From positions 47,021 to 111,020 of the forward strand of contig BCKE01000023.1 in NCBI GenBank assembly GCA_001600495.1: DNA of 64,000 nucleotides. Direction: 5' to 3'. The DNA is from Pilasporangium apinafurcum. Taxonomy: Eukaryota; Oomycota; Peronosporomycetes; Pythiales; Pythiaceae. Each line of letters starts with the position of its first letter. Position 1 is the stretch's first letter. This document shows positions 41,001 to 49,728 of this stretch, in pieces. Both the position numbers and the translations under genes were made by a program. A model generated the notes under the pieces. It searched no databases and had not been told where the DNA came from. It saw only the letters and a list, made by a program, of their open reading frames with translations.

Positions 41001-42180
41001 AAGCGCGCTTTGATAGCAGCTACCAACGCAAATTTACATTCTATCGACAGGATCTGGCGCATTTGCTACAGCTTTTATTTGAGTGGAAGCGACCAAATAC
41101 GTTGACGGGCATAGAAGCACAGGAGAGCATGAAGAAGGACGTGATCTTGGTCAGCGGTAGCCGCTTCTGCACTTTCGATACGATCATTCAAGAGGTTATT
41201 GCAAGTGAAAGCCCTTCACTTTCTTTGATACAATACGTTGCAGGTCCATTGCATATGAACCAAACAGCAGCAAGCAGCGATCGATTTCCAGTATTTCGCC
41301 AAGGGACAATTTTCCACAAATATACGTACAAGCACACATTTCTCAAAAAGAAAGCCTCAGAGAAAGACAAGTCGCAAGACGCAGCATACGTATCAGATTC
41401 TATATTAGAGGAGCCTATGCACCAGTTTCTACATCTCACATTACGTTGTGAACCCAACGAATTCGATATCCAAGCCCCACTTGCAGACGAGGAAAAGCTA
41501 TCACAACCTATTGGAGCTTCTTCATGCTCCGTAGTATCTTTTGATTCAGTAGATTGGCAACTACCAGTTGACGAGGCGAGTAGTGCAAAACTTCCAATGG
41601 AACAACCTCAGCGAAGCGTTAGTTGCTACACTGTAGGCAACAGCAACAGCAATCCGCTGTGGGAACTACGCAGATCACAGCCTGCGTGGTTACAAAAGGT
41701 AGGTATTGCCTTGTTGTACATTCTTTATTATCTTTTTGCTCACTCTAGTCTTATTATTGTGTTTAGATCATATCGCAAACGCAAACAGAAGAAGAGGAAC
41801 TTAGGATCAATGACTTGTGTGACTACCTTCACACCAAAGAATCCGCCATGGTGGTCTCTTTCGAGCAGACACCCGCACTTACTAAAGCATTCGTCTCACT
41901 CAACAGTAGCGATCGCACCAATTGCGTTCGCGTTCTCACCGACGCGTTTACCACGTTCTATCGCACAAGTGGCACTGGATTTCGCAAGAAATTCCCACGT
42001 CCACCATCGGCCTTTGTCATCACGTTTACACTCCAAGGAATGGAGCAAGCAGTGCCAACACAGAAGGAAACATTGATAATGGCCGGTGCACTTGAACCGG
42101 CTCAATACGTGGCGATTTGTCGAAAGAGCTTCGTGAACGCCTGGTTGTTCGACCAGCGGCTAAGACTGAACGAGAATTAG
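38001..42180 (+). CDS. Large protein with two tandem PhoD-like phosphatase modules
   Basis: Four exons (38001 to about 38885, about 38968–39069, 39137–41698, 41767–42180) give roughly 1,320 aa. The first junction is ambiguous by a few codons because two donor–acceptor pairs keep frame. The protein contains two copies of a PhoD-like metallophosphatase module. Copy 1 begins LLGPVVGKVDFQSARILLEV, copy 2 LGPVVGWVDADSAVILLEV. Each continues with a fibronectin-like part, a VVLHIGGQ or LTLHLGGQ motif, and later a LFDWK or LFEWK helix followed by the last metal-site strand (VLLAGSNHLRFG, ILVSGSRFCTF). In typical PhoD enzymes I expect GDQ in the first motif and GDxH in the last; here these read GGQ and GSNH or GSRF. 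Copy 2 has lost more residues. The protein may therefore be partly or wholly inactive. The C-terminal 140 residues are unrecognised. No signal peptide is present. Confidence 0.82.
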
Positions 42181-42452
42181 CAACATGTTGAGACACTTGG
42201 GTCATACCGGAATAGATTTTCTCTATATGGGTATCAGAGAATACCCAAAGATAGGACAATCACAAATCGAGCCTGGATCTTATCAGGTCAATGGATACAC
42301 TCTTGAAATAGGTCTCGACTACAATACTCCACAGCTCAAGAATAGGCAATTCATGTAACAACATGGCGAAAGGTGTTCGATGCAATCGGCTTCCGATGGC
42401 TCAAGCACAACTGGTTTGACCATCGAGCAGTGGCAAGCAGCCAACATAGACG

Positions 42453-44477
42453 ATGCTGACTCGATCTCTACTCCTCGCTAGCATTGCATTCTTTGTTCTG
42501 TTGCATCAGATCGTTCTCGGCTGCATTCACGACCAGCTGGCTCACAAACTCACTAGCGGTGACCAGCAATACAGTGATGACCACCCACTCAATCGCTTCA
42601 ACCGTAGGCGACGACTGGAAGAAGCCACAAGCGATGACACAACTAATTACCAAACGTATGACCGAGATATTGGTGAGCAAGTCGCTGCGGGTGGATATCA
42701 GCCCATCCGCATTGTACCATACTATGATAACTCCACACTCAGCACTTTAACCGTCGCGCAACGCAAACTCATCCAGACAATTATCCCTGACGCCATCGCT
42801 CGTTTCAAGGCGGCGCTGCAGGTCGTGCCTGTACAGGGCAATTTGGCAGCCAAACGGTCGTGCAGTAGGCAGTGGCGAACAACACCGCTGGTCTGTAATA
42901 CGTTTGTCAGTAACGAAATGTGCCTCGAGATGCCCATGCCCGCTGCACATTTTGGGGCTACTAGGTACTGTAACACATGCACATCTACAGGCTGCGCGAA
43001 TGATACCTGCGCCTACACTAACGATGGTGGCGGCATTCCAAACGCTGATTTCCTGCTTTACGTACGCACCGTCACGACTGAGTACTGCAATGGTGGATCA
43101 ACACTGGCGTATGCTTCTTCCTGTCAGAAAGATCAATACGATCGCCCGACGTTTGGTATGGTCAACTTCTGTCCCGCAGCCATTAGTAGTGACCCACGCG
43201 AGTATGACCACCAGCTCTACACGGCACTGCACGAGATCACGCACGCCTTAGGTTTCTCAGCACAGTTCATCCCCTACTTCCGCTTGGAGGATGGCACGCC
43301 TCGAACCGCACGCGACGCGAACGGGCAACCACAAATCCAAACGAGTGGTACATGCCCGAATGGTCAAGCGATTAGGTATTACGTAAAGCCATCGGACGAC
43401 ACAGTGCAATTTACAAACGAGCGCGGCCATTCAGTCGCGAAACTCGTGACACCACGTGTGAAGGCGTTTGTACAAGAGCACTTTAACTGCTCCAGTGTCA
43501 TTGGCGCGGAGCTGGAGAGTCAGGATGACGGATGCTTTGGCTCGCACTGGGAGGAGCGACTCTTCGAACCAGAATACATGTCGCCCGTCTCGAGCTATCG
43601 TAACGTGTTTAGCGCACTTACACTCGCGTTTCTGGAAGACTCGGGATGGTACAAGACAACGGCTTCGGTAGCTGAGCGGCTCCATTTTGGTGAGCAGCGT
43701 GGCTGTTCGTTTGCAACAGACAAATGTATCAACCCACAAACGGAGAAATCGATTGCAGACGATCACTACTGCACGTCCACGGCTGCTGAGAGCTGCTCAG
43801 TGGACGCCACATCGCGATCCGTCTGCACGCTTTCTACGGGTGTATCTAATAGCATTCCGTCCTACTTTCAGTATTTTAAAGAAGATCCGACTAAAGGCGG
43901 ACTGGACGACTTCGCCGACTACTGCCCAATGAACATTGGCTACACTTATGGTGACTGCCGCTACGAAGATAACCTCTCAATGCCACGCAACACAAACATC
44001 AATATCTTGGGGGAGACGTACTGTCCGACCTGTAAATGTACGCAGACGACATTACGCAGCAGCGATTCAACGCGGTGGATCGTCAACTCGCGGCGACAAA
44101 CCGGATGCTACGCCATGCGGTGTCTCAATAATTCAACTGTTGTGGAAATTACAATCCCGCGAAGCGCCACAAATGACGCCGTCACAGTGAACTGCTCTGT
44201 GAAGGGGGAGCAAAAGACCATCCCAGGCTTCACTGGCGTGCTCACTTGTCCAGACCCATTCATCATTTGCGACAATATAGAATCCACAACCTCCTCCTAC
44301 TACGCAACAACGTCTGCTGGTATTACCACCGTCACTGGCAAAAATAGCTCTTCCGGGAGTGGATCGAATACATCAACGAATCTTCGTGCCTCTAGCGGAG
44401 CTGTCGTAGAGCGTGCTACTGTAATGACAACAGTATTGTGGTTCGTCATGATCCACTTGACATGGCTACATTTGTAG
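42453..44477 (+). CDS. Leishmanolysin-type (M8) zinc metalloprotease, probably GPI-anchored
   Basis: Leishmanolysins are secreted or surface zinc endopeptidases. A single exon encodes 674 aa. Residues 1–23 form a signal peptide. The catalytic motif HEITH is at 260–264 (ALHEITHALGFS), and the third zinc ligand is probably His365 in GSHWEERLFEPEYM, followed by the Met-turn-like MSPVSSYRNVFSALTLAFLEDSGWY (first part MSPVSSYRN). About twenty cysteines are spread over the body, as in the family, and the region after the protease is rich in cysteine pairs. The C-terminus is Ser/Gly/Thr-rich and ends in a hydrophobic tail (VLWFVMIHLTWLHL), consistent with GPI anchoring. A dibasic RRRRLEE stretch at about 52–56 may mark propeptide cleavage. 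All catalytic residues are present. Confidence 0.95.
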   Translation: MLTRSLLLASIAFFVLLHQIVLGCIHDQLAHKLTSGDQQYSDDHPLNRFNRRRRLEEATSDDTTNYQTYDRDIGEQVAAGGYQPIRIVPYYDNSTLSTLTVAQRKLIQTIIPDAIARFKAALQVVPVQGNLAAKRSCSRQWRTTPLVCNTFVSNEMCLEMPMPAAHFGATRYCNTCTSTGCANDTCAYTNDGGGIPNADFLLYVRTVTTEYCNGGSTLAYASSCQKDQYDRPTFGMVNFCPAAISSDPREYDHQLYTALHEITHALGFSAQFIPYFRLEDGTPRTARDANGQPQIQTSGTCPNGQAIRYYVKPSDDTVQFTNERGHSVAKLVTPRVKAFVQEHFNCSSVIGAELESQDDGCFGSHWEERLFEPEYMSPVSSYRNVFSALTLAFLEDSGWYKTTASVAERLHFGEQRGCSFATDKCINPQTEKSIADDHYCTSTAAESCSVDATSRSVCTLSTGVSNSIPSYFQYFKEDPTKGGLDDFADYCPMNIGYTYGDCRYEDNLSMPRNTNINILGETYCPTCKCTQTTLRSSDSTRWIVNSRRQTGCYAMRCLNNSTVVEITIPRSATNDAVTVNCSVKGEQKTIPGFTGVLTCPDPFIICDNIESTTSSYYATTSAGITTVTGKNSSSGSGSNTSTNLRASSGAVVERATVMTTVLWFVMIHLTWLHL

Positions 44478-44586
44478 ATTTTACCCCTATTTAACTATAA
44501 CCGATATTTGTTATAACACATCTGAATCCAGAGAGTTATTTTTTCAAAAGAAAGAATGAAAAGACCACTTAGAGTCCAAAGCCAGA

Positions 44587-45799
44587 ATGGAGCCACTCGG
44601 GATGATGGCGGCGGGCGATGGAAATAAACTCCCACCTGCTCCTGCTGACGATTCAGCGAGCATAGAACTCGTACACCAGCGACTCTGGTACGGCAAAGTT
44701 CCAGTCGTGTTTTCTCTGCATCCATCAGAGGTCACGACGCTGCACGCGCCACGTCCTTACTACGTACGGAGACACGTATTTACCTACCTACTGCTTATTC
44801 TCAATCTTTCTAATCATCTACTTATTGCAGGTTATGATCCCGCGCATGAGCTACCTTGTCACGCAGACGCGCTCTGTGATCGAGTATTTTCGCGATGCTG
44901 CGCCACCCATAGCGGCTGGGCAGGGCAATACGATCTGGTTTGAAGCGCACGGCACACCGCTAAAGTGGCACCTGCCGTTCGGACTGCTATGGGATCTTCA
45001 TAATGCGACCGAAGAAAGTTTGCTACCCTGGCAGATCACTGTGCACTTCCAGGGATTCCCGTCGGATGAGGTAATGTTGAGTGTTTATTTGGTTTGCTTG
45101 GTTTAAGGCTGATGGGTTTTGTGTGTTATGTGCAGCTACTGCCATGTGAAAACGAACAAAGTGTGGAAGTGCACTTCATGCACAGCTTGAAACAGGCCAT
45201 GTTTCTACGCACAGGGTCCACCAAAGCCATCATGAGTATGCCAGAGGCTCAGCAGAACCAGATCTGGCACAGCGTCGTGCAGAGTAAGTAACTCATGCAC
45301 ATAAGCCGAGGGTAACCAGTATGCTAATGGGAACTCTTAATGTGATCTTCTTAGATAATTACCAAAGCTACTGTGCAGCCACACGGGAGCTACAGCTACG
45401 ACACATAGACCACACTCGATCACCAAACTCATCGTCTTCATTTATGCGACTGATTCCAATTCGAGTGCATGTTGATCGGGAACCTGCTATCCAGATGCCT
45501 ATCACACCACTGCTTAACGGTAAGTTACGAATCTTACAAATGCGAGTTTTTCTTTGCTAGACTCTACTGACGTGCTGTGGTCGAACGTACATGCAGACAA
45601 GGAAAAGACGCTGCAGGACGTGTTGTATTATTTGCTCCCCGATCTCTTCCCTTCTCAAGAACCAACTACTGCCAATACCACAAAAACTCTGATCGTCCAC
45701 GGCATTTCTGTTCCATCGACGGTCTCGATTGTCGCGTTGTATCAACATTTTGCGTATGCCGATGGCTTCTTGTACGTGAGTGTTGTTACACGACAGTAA
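44587..45799 (+). CDS. ATG5: Autophagy protein 5
   Basis: ATG5 is covalently joined to ATG12, and the conjugate with ATG16 lipidates ATG8 on growing autophagosomes. Five exons (44587–44763, 44831–45070, 45136–45283, 45355–45519, 45561–45799) join in frame to 322 aa. Family signatures are VHQRLWYGKVPVVFSLHP near the N-terminus, LPRMSYL-like PRMSYLVTQTRSV, WHLPFGLLWDLH, the LPWQITVHF block, and the C-terminal ubiquitin-like part ending FAYADGFLYVSVV. The Lys that accepts ATG12 is likely Lys158 in MHSLKQAMFLRTGS, which aligns with the CMKEAD segment of animal ATG5. Length is a little above the human 275 aa. Two introns follow a single G or A and depend on precise splicing, but the resulting protein is continuous. 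It converges on PACRG with 99 bp between stops. Confidence 0.95.
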
Positions 45800-45898
45800 T
45801 ACCAAAACAAATTCAAAGAAAAAATAAGGGGTTGTGTCTGTGTGCGCGCTGTACATACTACTATTGCTATTATATCTTTTCGCTATCATTTGATCATA

Positions 45899-46888
45899 TT
45901 AACTGCTGCTATTAACACCCTCGTACGTCGGTACCATGTACTTGATGTTGACATACGCGTCTGGTCCGCCCATGCGTTCCAGCAATTCCAATGTCTCCAG
46001 AATCATCTCACCCAAATCTCTCACCTTGTTCTGTTGGAAGTCCATCTCATCGCCCAAGTTCCTCCGCTTGCTCTTGAACATGCTCAGTACAGGAAGCAAC
46101 TGGCGATAGTACGGCACCAATAGCTGTCCTACAGATGGGATCTGCGCTAATCGCTGGAGCACCAAGAGCGCATCCTGGATGCATTTGGTATCGCGTGTAT
46201 CAAGATTGGTGCGCAGCGCTGGGATCACACGATGCAGGCAATCTACCACTTTCTCTGGATGACTGGTCCCGTGGTCCAGCAGTTGGAAGGTACCCTCTCT
46301 TGCGAGGAAACTGAATGGGTACATCCGCTCGCGCATACCTTCGAGGAACAGGGGGAAATACTTGGCAAAGTCGATTGTATTAATGTCCTGTGTCCAGCGG
46401 AGTGTGTTGCCGCCTGCTTTCGGTTCAATCATAATGGGCAGTTCATTTCGCTGATACGCCAAAGGAAAAAGCGACTGTGGAGCGCCACGCTTCTTGAAGG
46501 CCCCCGCCACGGGTGGAAGATGCGCAAGTGCTTTTTGATGGTCTGCTTTCGTGTGCTGGACATGCTTGTTGATCAATGATCGTGTTGGAGAAGGCAATTC
46601 CAACTCTTCCATCATGTGGGTACGCTCGGTGTCGAATGAAATTGGTCGGTCCTCTACCGAAAGCTTTGGTAGCTTGTGAGGCTTTTTAGGATGGTGTTGT
46701 CGTGCTTTGCTCGAGTTTTCATGGAAATCGCTGTGGTGGTGGGTATGGATGGTACCAATGGCAACAGCTCGCTGATCTTCTAGAAGTCGATGCCTCATTT
46801 TGACTTCCAATACACCCACTGAGAAGCTCAAGAAAAAGCCATCGATTTTAGATACTCGCGTGGTCCACGAAATACAGCAGCCAAACAC
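45899..46888 (-). CDS. PACRG: Parkin co-regulated gene protein (PACRG), axonemal
   Basis: PACRG lies in the inner junction of axonemal doublet microtubules and is conserved in organisms with motile flagella. A single exon encodes 329 aa. The conserved domain (about 140–329) carries YQRNELPIMIEPKAGGNTLRW (in part: RNELPIMIE), INTIDFAKYFPLFLEGMRE, YPFSFLAREG, LDTRDTKCIQDALLVLQRL, LVPYYRQLLPVLSMFKSK and the terminal NIKYMVPTYEG, matching the family throughout. The N-terminal 130 residues are basic, His-rich and poorly conserved. An in-frame ATG at about 46798 (MRHRLLEDQ) may be the real start, because the preceding 30 residues look like leader sequence. The gene is divergent from adenylate kinase 7, another axonemal gene, across about 360 bp. 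Confidence 0.94.
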   Translation of the reverse strand: MFGCCISWTTRVSKIDGFFLSFSVGVLEVKMRHRLLEDQRAVAIGTIHTHHHSDFHENSSKARQHHPKKPHKLPKLSVEDRPISFDTERTHMMEELELPSPTRSLINKHVQHTKADHQKALAHLPPVAGAFKKRGAPQSLFPLAYQRNELPIMIEPKAGGNTLRWTQDINTIDFAKYFPLFLEGMRERMYPFSFLAREGTFQLLDHGTSHPEKVVDCLHRVIPALRTNLDTRDTKCIQDALLVLQRLAQIPSVGQLLVPYYRQLLPVLSMFKSKRRNLGDEMDFQQNKVRDLGEMILETLELLERMGGPDAYVNIKYMVPTYEGVNSSS

Positions 46889-47245
46889 CTACCATTCCGC
46901 TTGTTAGTTGGCGATCCCACAGTTGAGCCTGCAGGGTCAACCTTCATCCTCTTGCCCATTGAAATCCTTGCCAAAGTTTCCTTGGTGAAAAAACTCTTTG
47001 GAACAGTTGTGTATGGGCCACGTATACACCATCATTTAGAGCATAAGCAAAGGGATTTTTCTATTTTGGTTTCACACAAAAATAGCGTTGTGTTCAATTT
47101 CTTCTTCAACAGCAATACTCAATCAACAACCTCTTTGAGCGATTTCTGGTTAGTTCACAGCCTTTTACGAAACGGACGTTGGACGACCCTCCTCTTCCTC
47201 GTTTGCTTGGATTGCTTTGTGTGGAAGTGAAATCATCATCCAAGC
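46889..47245. promoter_or_regulatory. Shared upstream region of two divergent axonemal genes
   Basis: This 357-bp interval must contain the promoters of both PACRG (minus) and adenylate kinase 7 (plus). No coding frame of note is present. I did not see a clear X-box-type inverted repeat by eye. Co-regulation during sporulation is inference from the gene functions. Confidence 0.4.
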
Positions 47246-49609
47246 ATGCGCGTCTTCATCTCCGACTTGAGCTCCACGTTTGCGAGCGAACTTGTCAAGC
47301 TATGTCAGGATGCCGATATTGAGGTACTGGGCACAGCGCCGACGAAAGCGCAGGTGAATCTCATCAAGCGTCGACTCCAGGGACACCCTTCAAGCGACAC
47401 AGCAACCGCTATTCGCGAGCCTGTGGCTTTGCATACAGATAGACACGGTTGCACGAAGCTTCTTCGACAGGCAGATGTAGTGATTACCTCACTAGTGAAT
47501 GATACTAAGCACACGATGGATTTACTCAAGGCGCTGGAGATGCACAACGACGATCAAGAAGATGACAATAGTGGCGGCGGTGTGAAGAAGTTCATCGCAC
47601 TCTCCAGTGTCTTGACATGGAGCAAAAATGCCGTCTACGCGAAAGAAACTTCCCCTAATGGGCCACTGGGTCACCAGGAAGACCACTTCAAAACCAGGAA
47701 ACCTACACGCAAATACGCCGAGCTCAAGACCGCCGAGACGCAAATCTTGAGTGCCAATCGGCCGGATGCACTAGAAACGTACGTGATTGGGGCCGGGCTT
47801 CTCTATGGCGGAGCTCAGTCGCAATTTCAGTTGGTGTTTCGGAGTGCCTGGATGTTCCCCACGCAGGACCTGCTTGTACCGAGTATTGCTGGTGATACCA
47901 CGAAAGGTGGCCGGAACGTGGTGCCAATGATCAGCGTGTATGATCTTGCACTACTGACGTTTAAACTGGCCATAGCCCCTGCTGCTCAGCCCAAACAATA
48001 TCTTCTTGCAGTCGACAAAGCCAGCCAAACGACGACGCTACGTCATCTGTGCTGTGGTGTGAGTATTTTGCTCGGTAACGGCGTTGTTAGGGACATTGCA
48101 AATGAAGAAGAAGCAGACGCGCTACTTCTGGACGAAGAAGACGGTCTCCTTGCTCCATTGCAACTTAATCTAAGCTTTGACACGAAAGAAGCGCTGATGC
48201 ACGAGCTCGTAGCTATGGACGAGTGGAAACACTACGATACGGGGCTACTAGGGAATTTGGCATTCTACGTCGACGATTTTATCCAAGCAATGGATTTGCG
48301 TGCGTTGAAGACAGTAGTGCTGGGACCGCCTCAGGTGGGGAAAACGATGCTGAGCAAGCGTCTCGCCAAGCAATATTATTTGCCGTACATTTCCATTGAA
48401 AGCCTTGCAAGCGAATTATTTCAAAGCAATGACACCTCCCAACAACAGCTGCACCAACTAGAACCATCTGATGGAAATAGTGACGGAGCATTAGCGCTTC
48501 GAGCTACCGGAGACGATGATATCGTAAACAAACTGCAGGAGAAGTTTCTTGAATGGAAGGAAGGTACGAAACAACTCGCAGATATACCCGAAGTCGCTAT
48601 TGTTGAACTGCTCCGCTGGAAATTGTGCAGTGCCACCTGCCGCAACCAGGGCTACGTGCTTGATGGTGTTCCTCTCACACTAGCTCAAGCATCAGCTGTA
48701 TTTGCTCCTTTGCCGCAACAAACACAAGACGGAGAAGATGGAACAGAAACTCTCGAGGGTAATGACGGCGACCAGCCTGCTGATCCTGAGATGGCTGACG
48801 ATGCCGAAAAAGCCTCAGGCGATCCAGCTGGTGATGGTACAGATGGCAACCATTCATTTGCAAAATCACAATCCAGTGTGTTGTTATCCCGCTTACGTCC
48901 TCGCAGACAACTTCAGATGCCTAACCGAGTAATTATCTTGGACACCCCTCTATCACTCTTGGAAAAGCGTGCGCAATCACTTACAGAAGAAGAAGCAGAA
49001 CGTTCTGGAAATACACAAGCAGCTTTCGAGACTCGCTTCGCAGAGTTTACTGCGCAAGTTGAAGAGATCGCGCAGTTTTTCGAGCGGAAAGCACCAGACA
49101 ATGATGACGAGAGCCAACCCACAGCTGCTGCATCTGAAGGCGTTGAAGTGCTGGAATTGCATTTAGACAGCGAGGAAGCCTTCCACAATGGTGATGCATT
49201 TGATGGCCCCATCAAGACATACATGGAACAAGGTGGTCGAATGGGAAAACCACCTTGCAATTTCCATCCCACACGAGCCGAACTTAGACAGATGCAGCGC
49301 GAATTTGAACTGAAGAAACAAGAAGAAGAGGCTAAAGCCCGAGAGATCGCACGAGAGCAGACGGAAAAAGAAGCCGCAGACCAGCAGACTCGGCTTGCAG
49401 CGGAGAAGGCACGACTGGAGTTCATTCAACGAGAAGAAACCGAACTGCTTGAAGCTCGAGCGAAACCGCTTCGTGCATACCTGATGGACACGGTGTTGCC
49501 AGCCTTGACGGAAGGGATGCTTGAAGTTGTGAAAGTGCAGCCGGAAGACCCAATCGACTATTTGGCAGAGTTTCTATTCAAGAAAGGCAAAGAGATGGAG
49601 AGTTCGTGA
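47246..49609 (+). CDS. AK7: Adenylate kinase 7 (axonemal, with Dpy-30 domain)
   Basis: AK7 balances adenine nucleotides inside the flagellum, where it is tied to the axoneme. A single exon encodes 787 aa. Residues 1–280 resemble an NAD(P)-binding extended-SDR domain (MRVFISDLSSTFASELVKL, KFIALSSVLTWSKN, YVIGAGLLYGGAQSQF), as in animal AK7. The adenylate kinase domain starts with the P-loop VLGPPQVGKTMLSKRLA at about 357–373 and includes YVLDGVPLTLAQA. An acidic insert (about 495–540) interrupts it, and a long charged coiled coil covers about 670–735. A Dpy-30 dimerisation motif ends the protein (AYLMDTVLPALTEGM then DPIDYLAEFLFKKG), as in AK7. Domain order is complete and of usual length. Confidence 0.95.
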   Translation: MRVFISDLSSTFASELVKLCQDADIEVLGTAPTKAQVNLIKRRLQGHPSSDTATAIREPVALHTDRHGCTKLLRQADVVITSLVNDTKHTMDLLKALEMHNDDQEDDNSGGGVKKFIALSSVLTWSKNAVYAKETSPNGPLGHQEDHFKTRKPTRKYAELKTAETQILSANRPDALETYVIGAGLLYGGAQSQFQLVFRSAWMFPTQDLLVPSIAGDTTKGGRNVVPMISVYDLALLTFKLAIAPAAQPKQYLLAVDKASQTTTLRHLCCGVSILLGNGVVRDIANEEEADALLLDEEDGLLAPLQLNLSFDTKEALMHELVAMDEWKHYDTGLLGNLAFYVDDFIQAMDLRALKTVVLGPPQVGKTMLSKRLAKQYYLPYISIESLASELFQSNDTSQQQLHQLEPSDGNSDGALALRATGDDDIVNKLQEKFLEWKEGTKQLADIPEVAIVELLRWKLCSATCRNQGYVLDGVPLTLAQASAVFAPLPQQTQDGEDGTETLEGNDGDQPADPEMADDAEKASGDPAGDGTDGNHSFAKSQSSVLLSRLRPRRQLQMPNRVIILDTPLSLLEKRAQSLTEEEAERSGNTQAAFETRFAEFTAQVEEIAQFFERKAPDNDDESQPTAAASEGVEVLELHLDSEEAFHNGDAFDGPIKTYMEQGGRMGKPPCNFHPTRAELRQMQREFELKKQEEEAKAREIAREQTEKEAADQQTRLAAEKARLEFIQREETELLEARAKPLRAYLMDTVLPALTEGMLEVVKVQPEDPIDYLAEFLFKKGKEMESS

Positions 49610-49728
49610 TGAAATATTCTCTTGAGCAGATTAGTATTGAGATTTATAAATAAAGAAGAGACAACATGCATATATGCGTGGACGGATCTTAGAGACTCTA
49701 AACATCGTGCAGTGCGACAATAACCATA

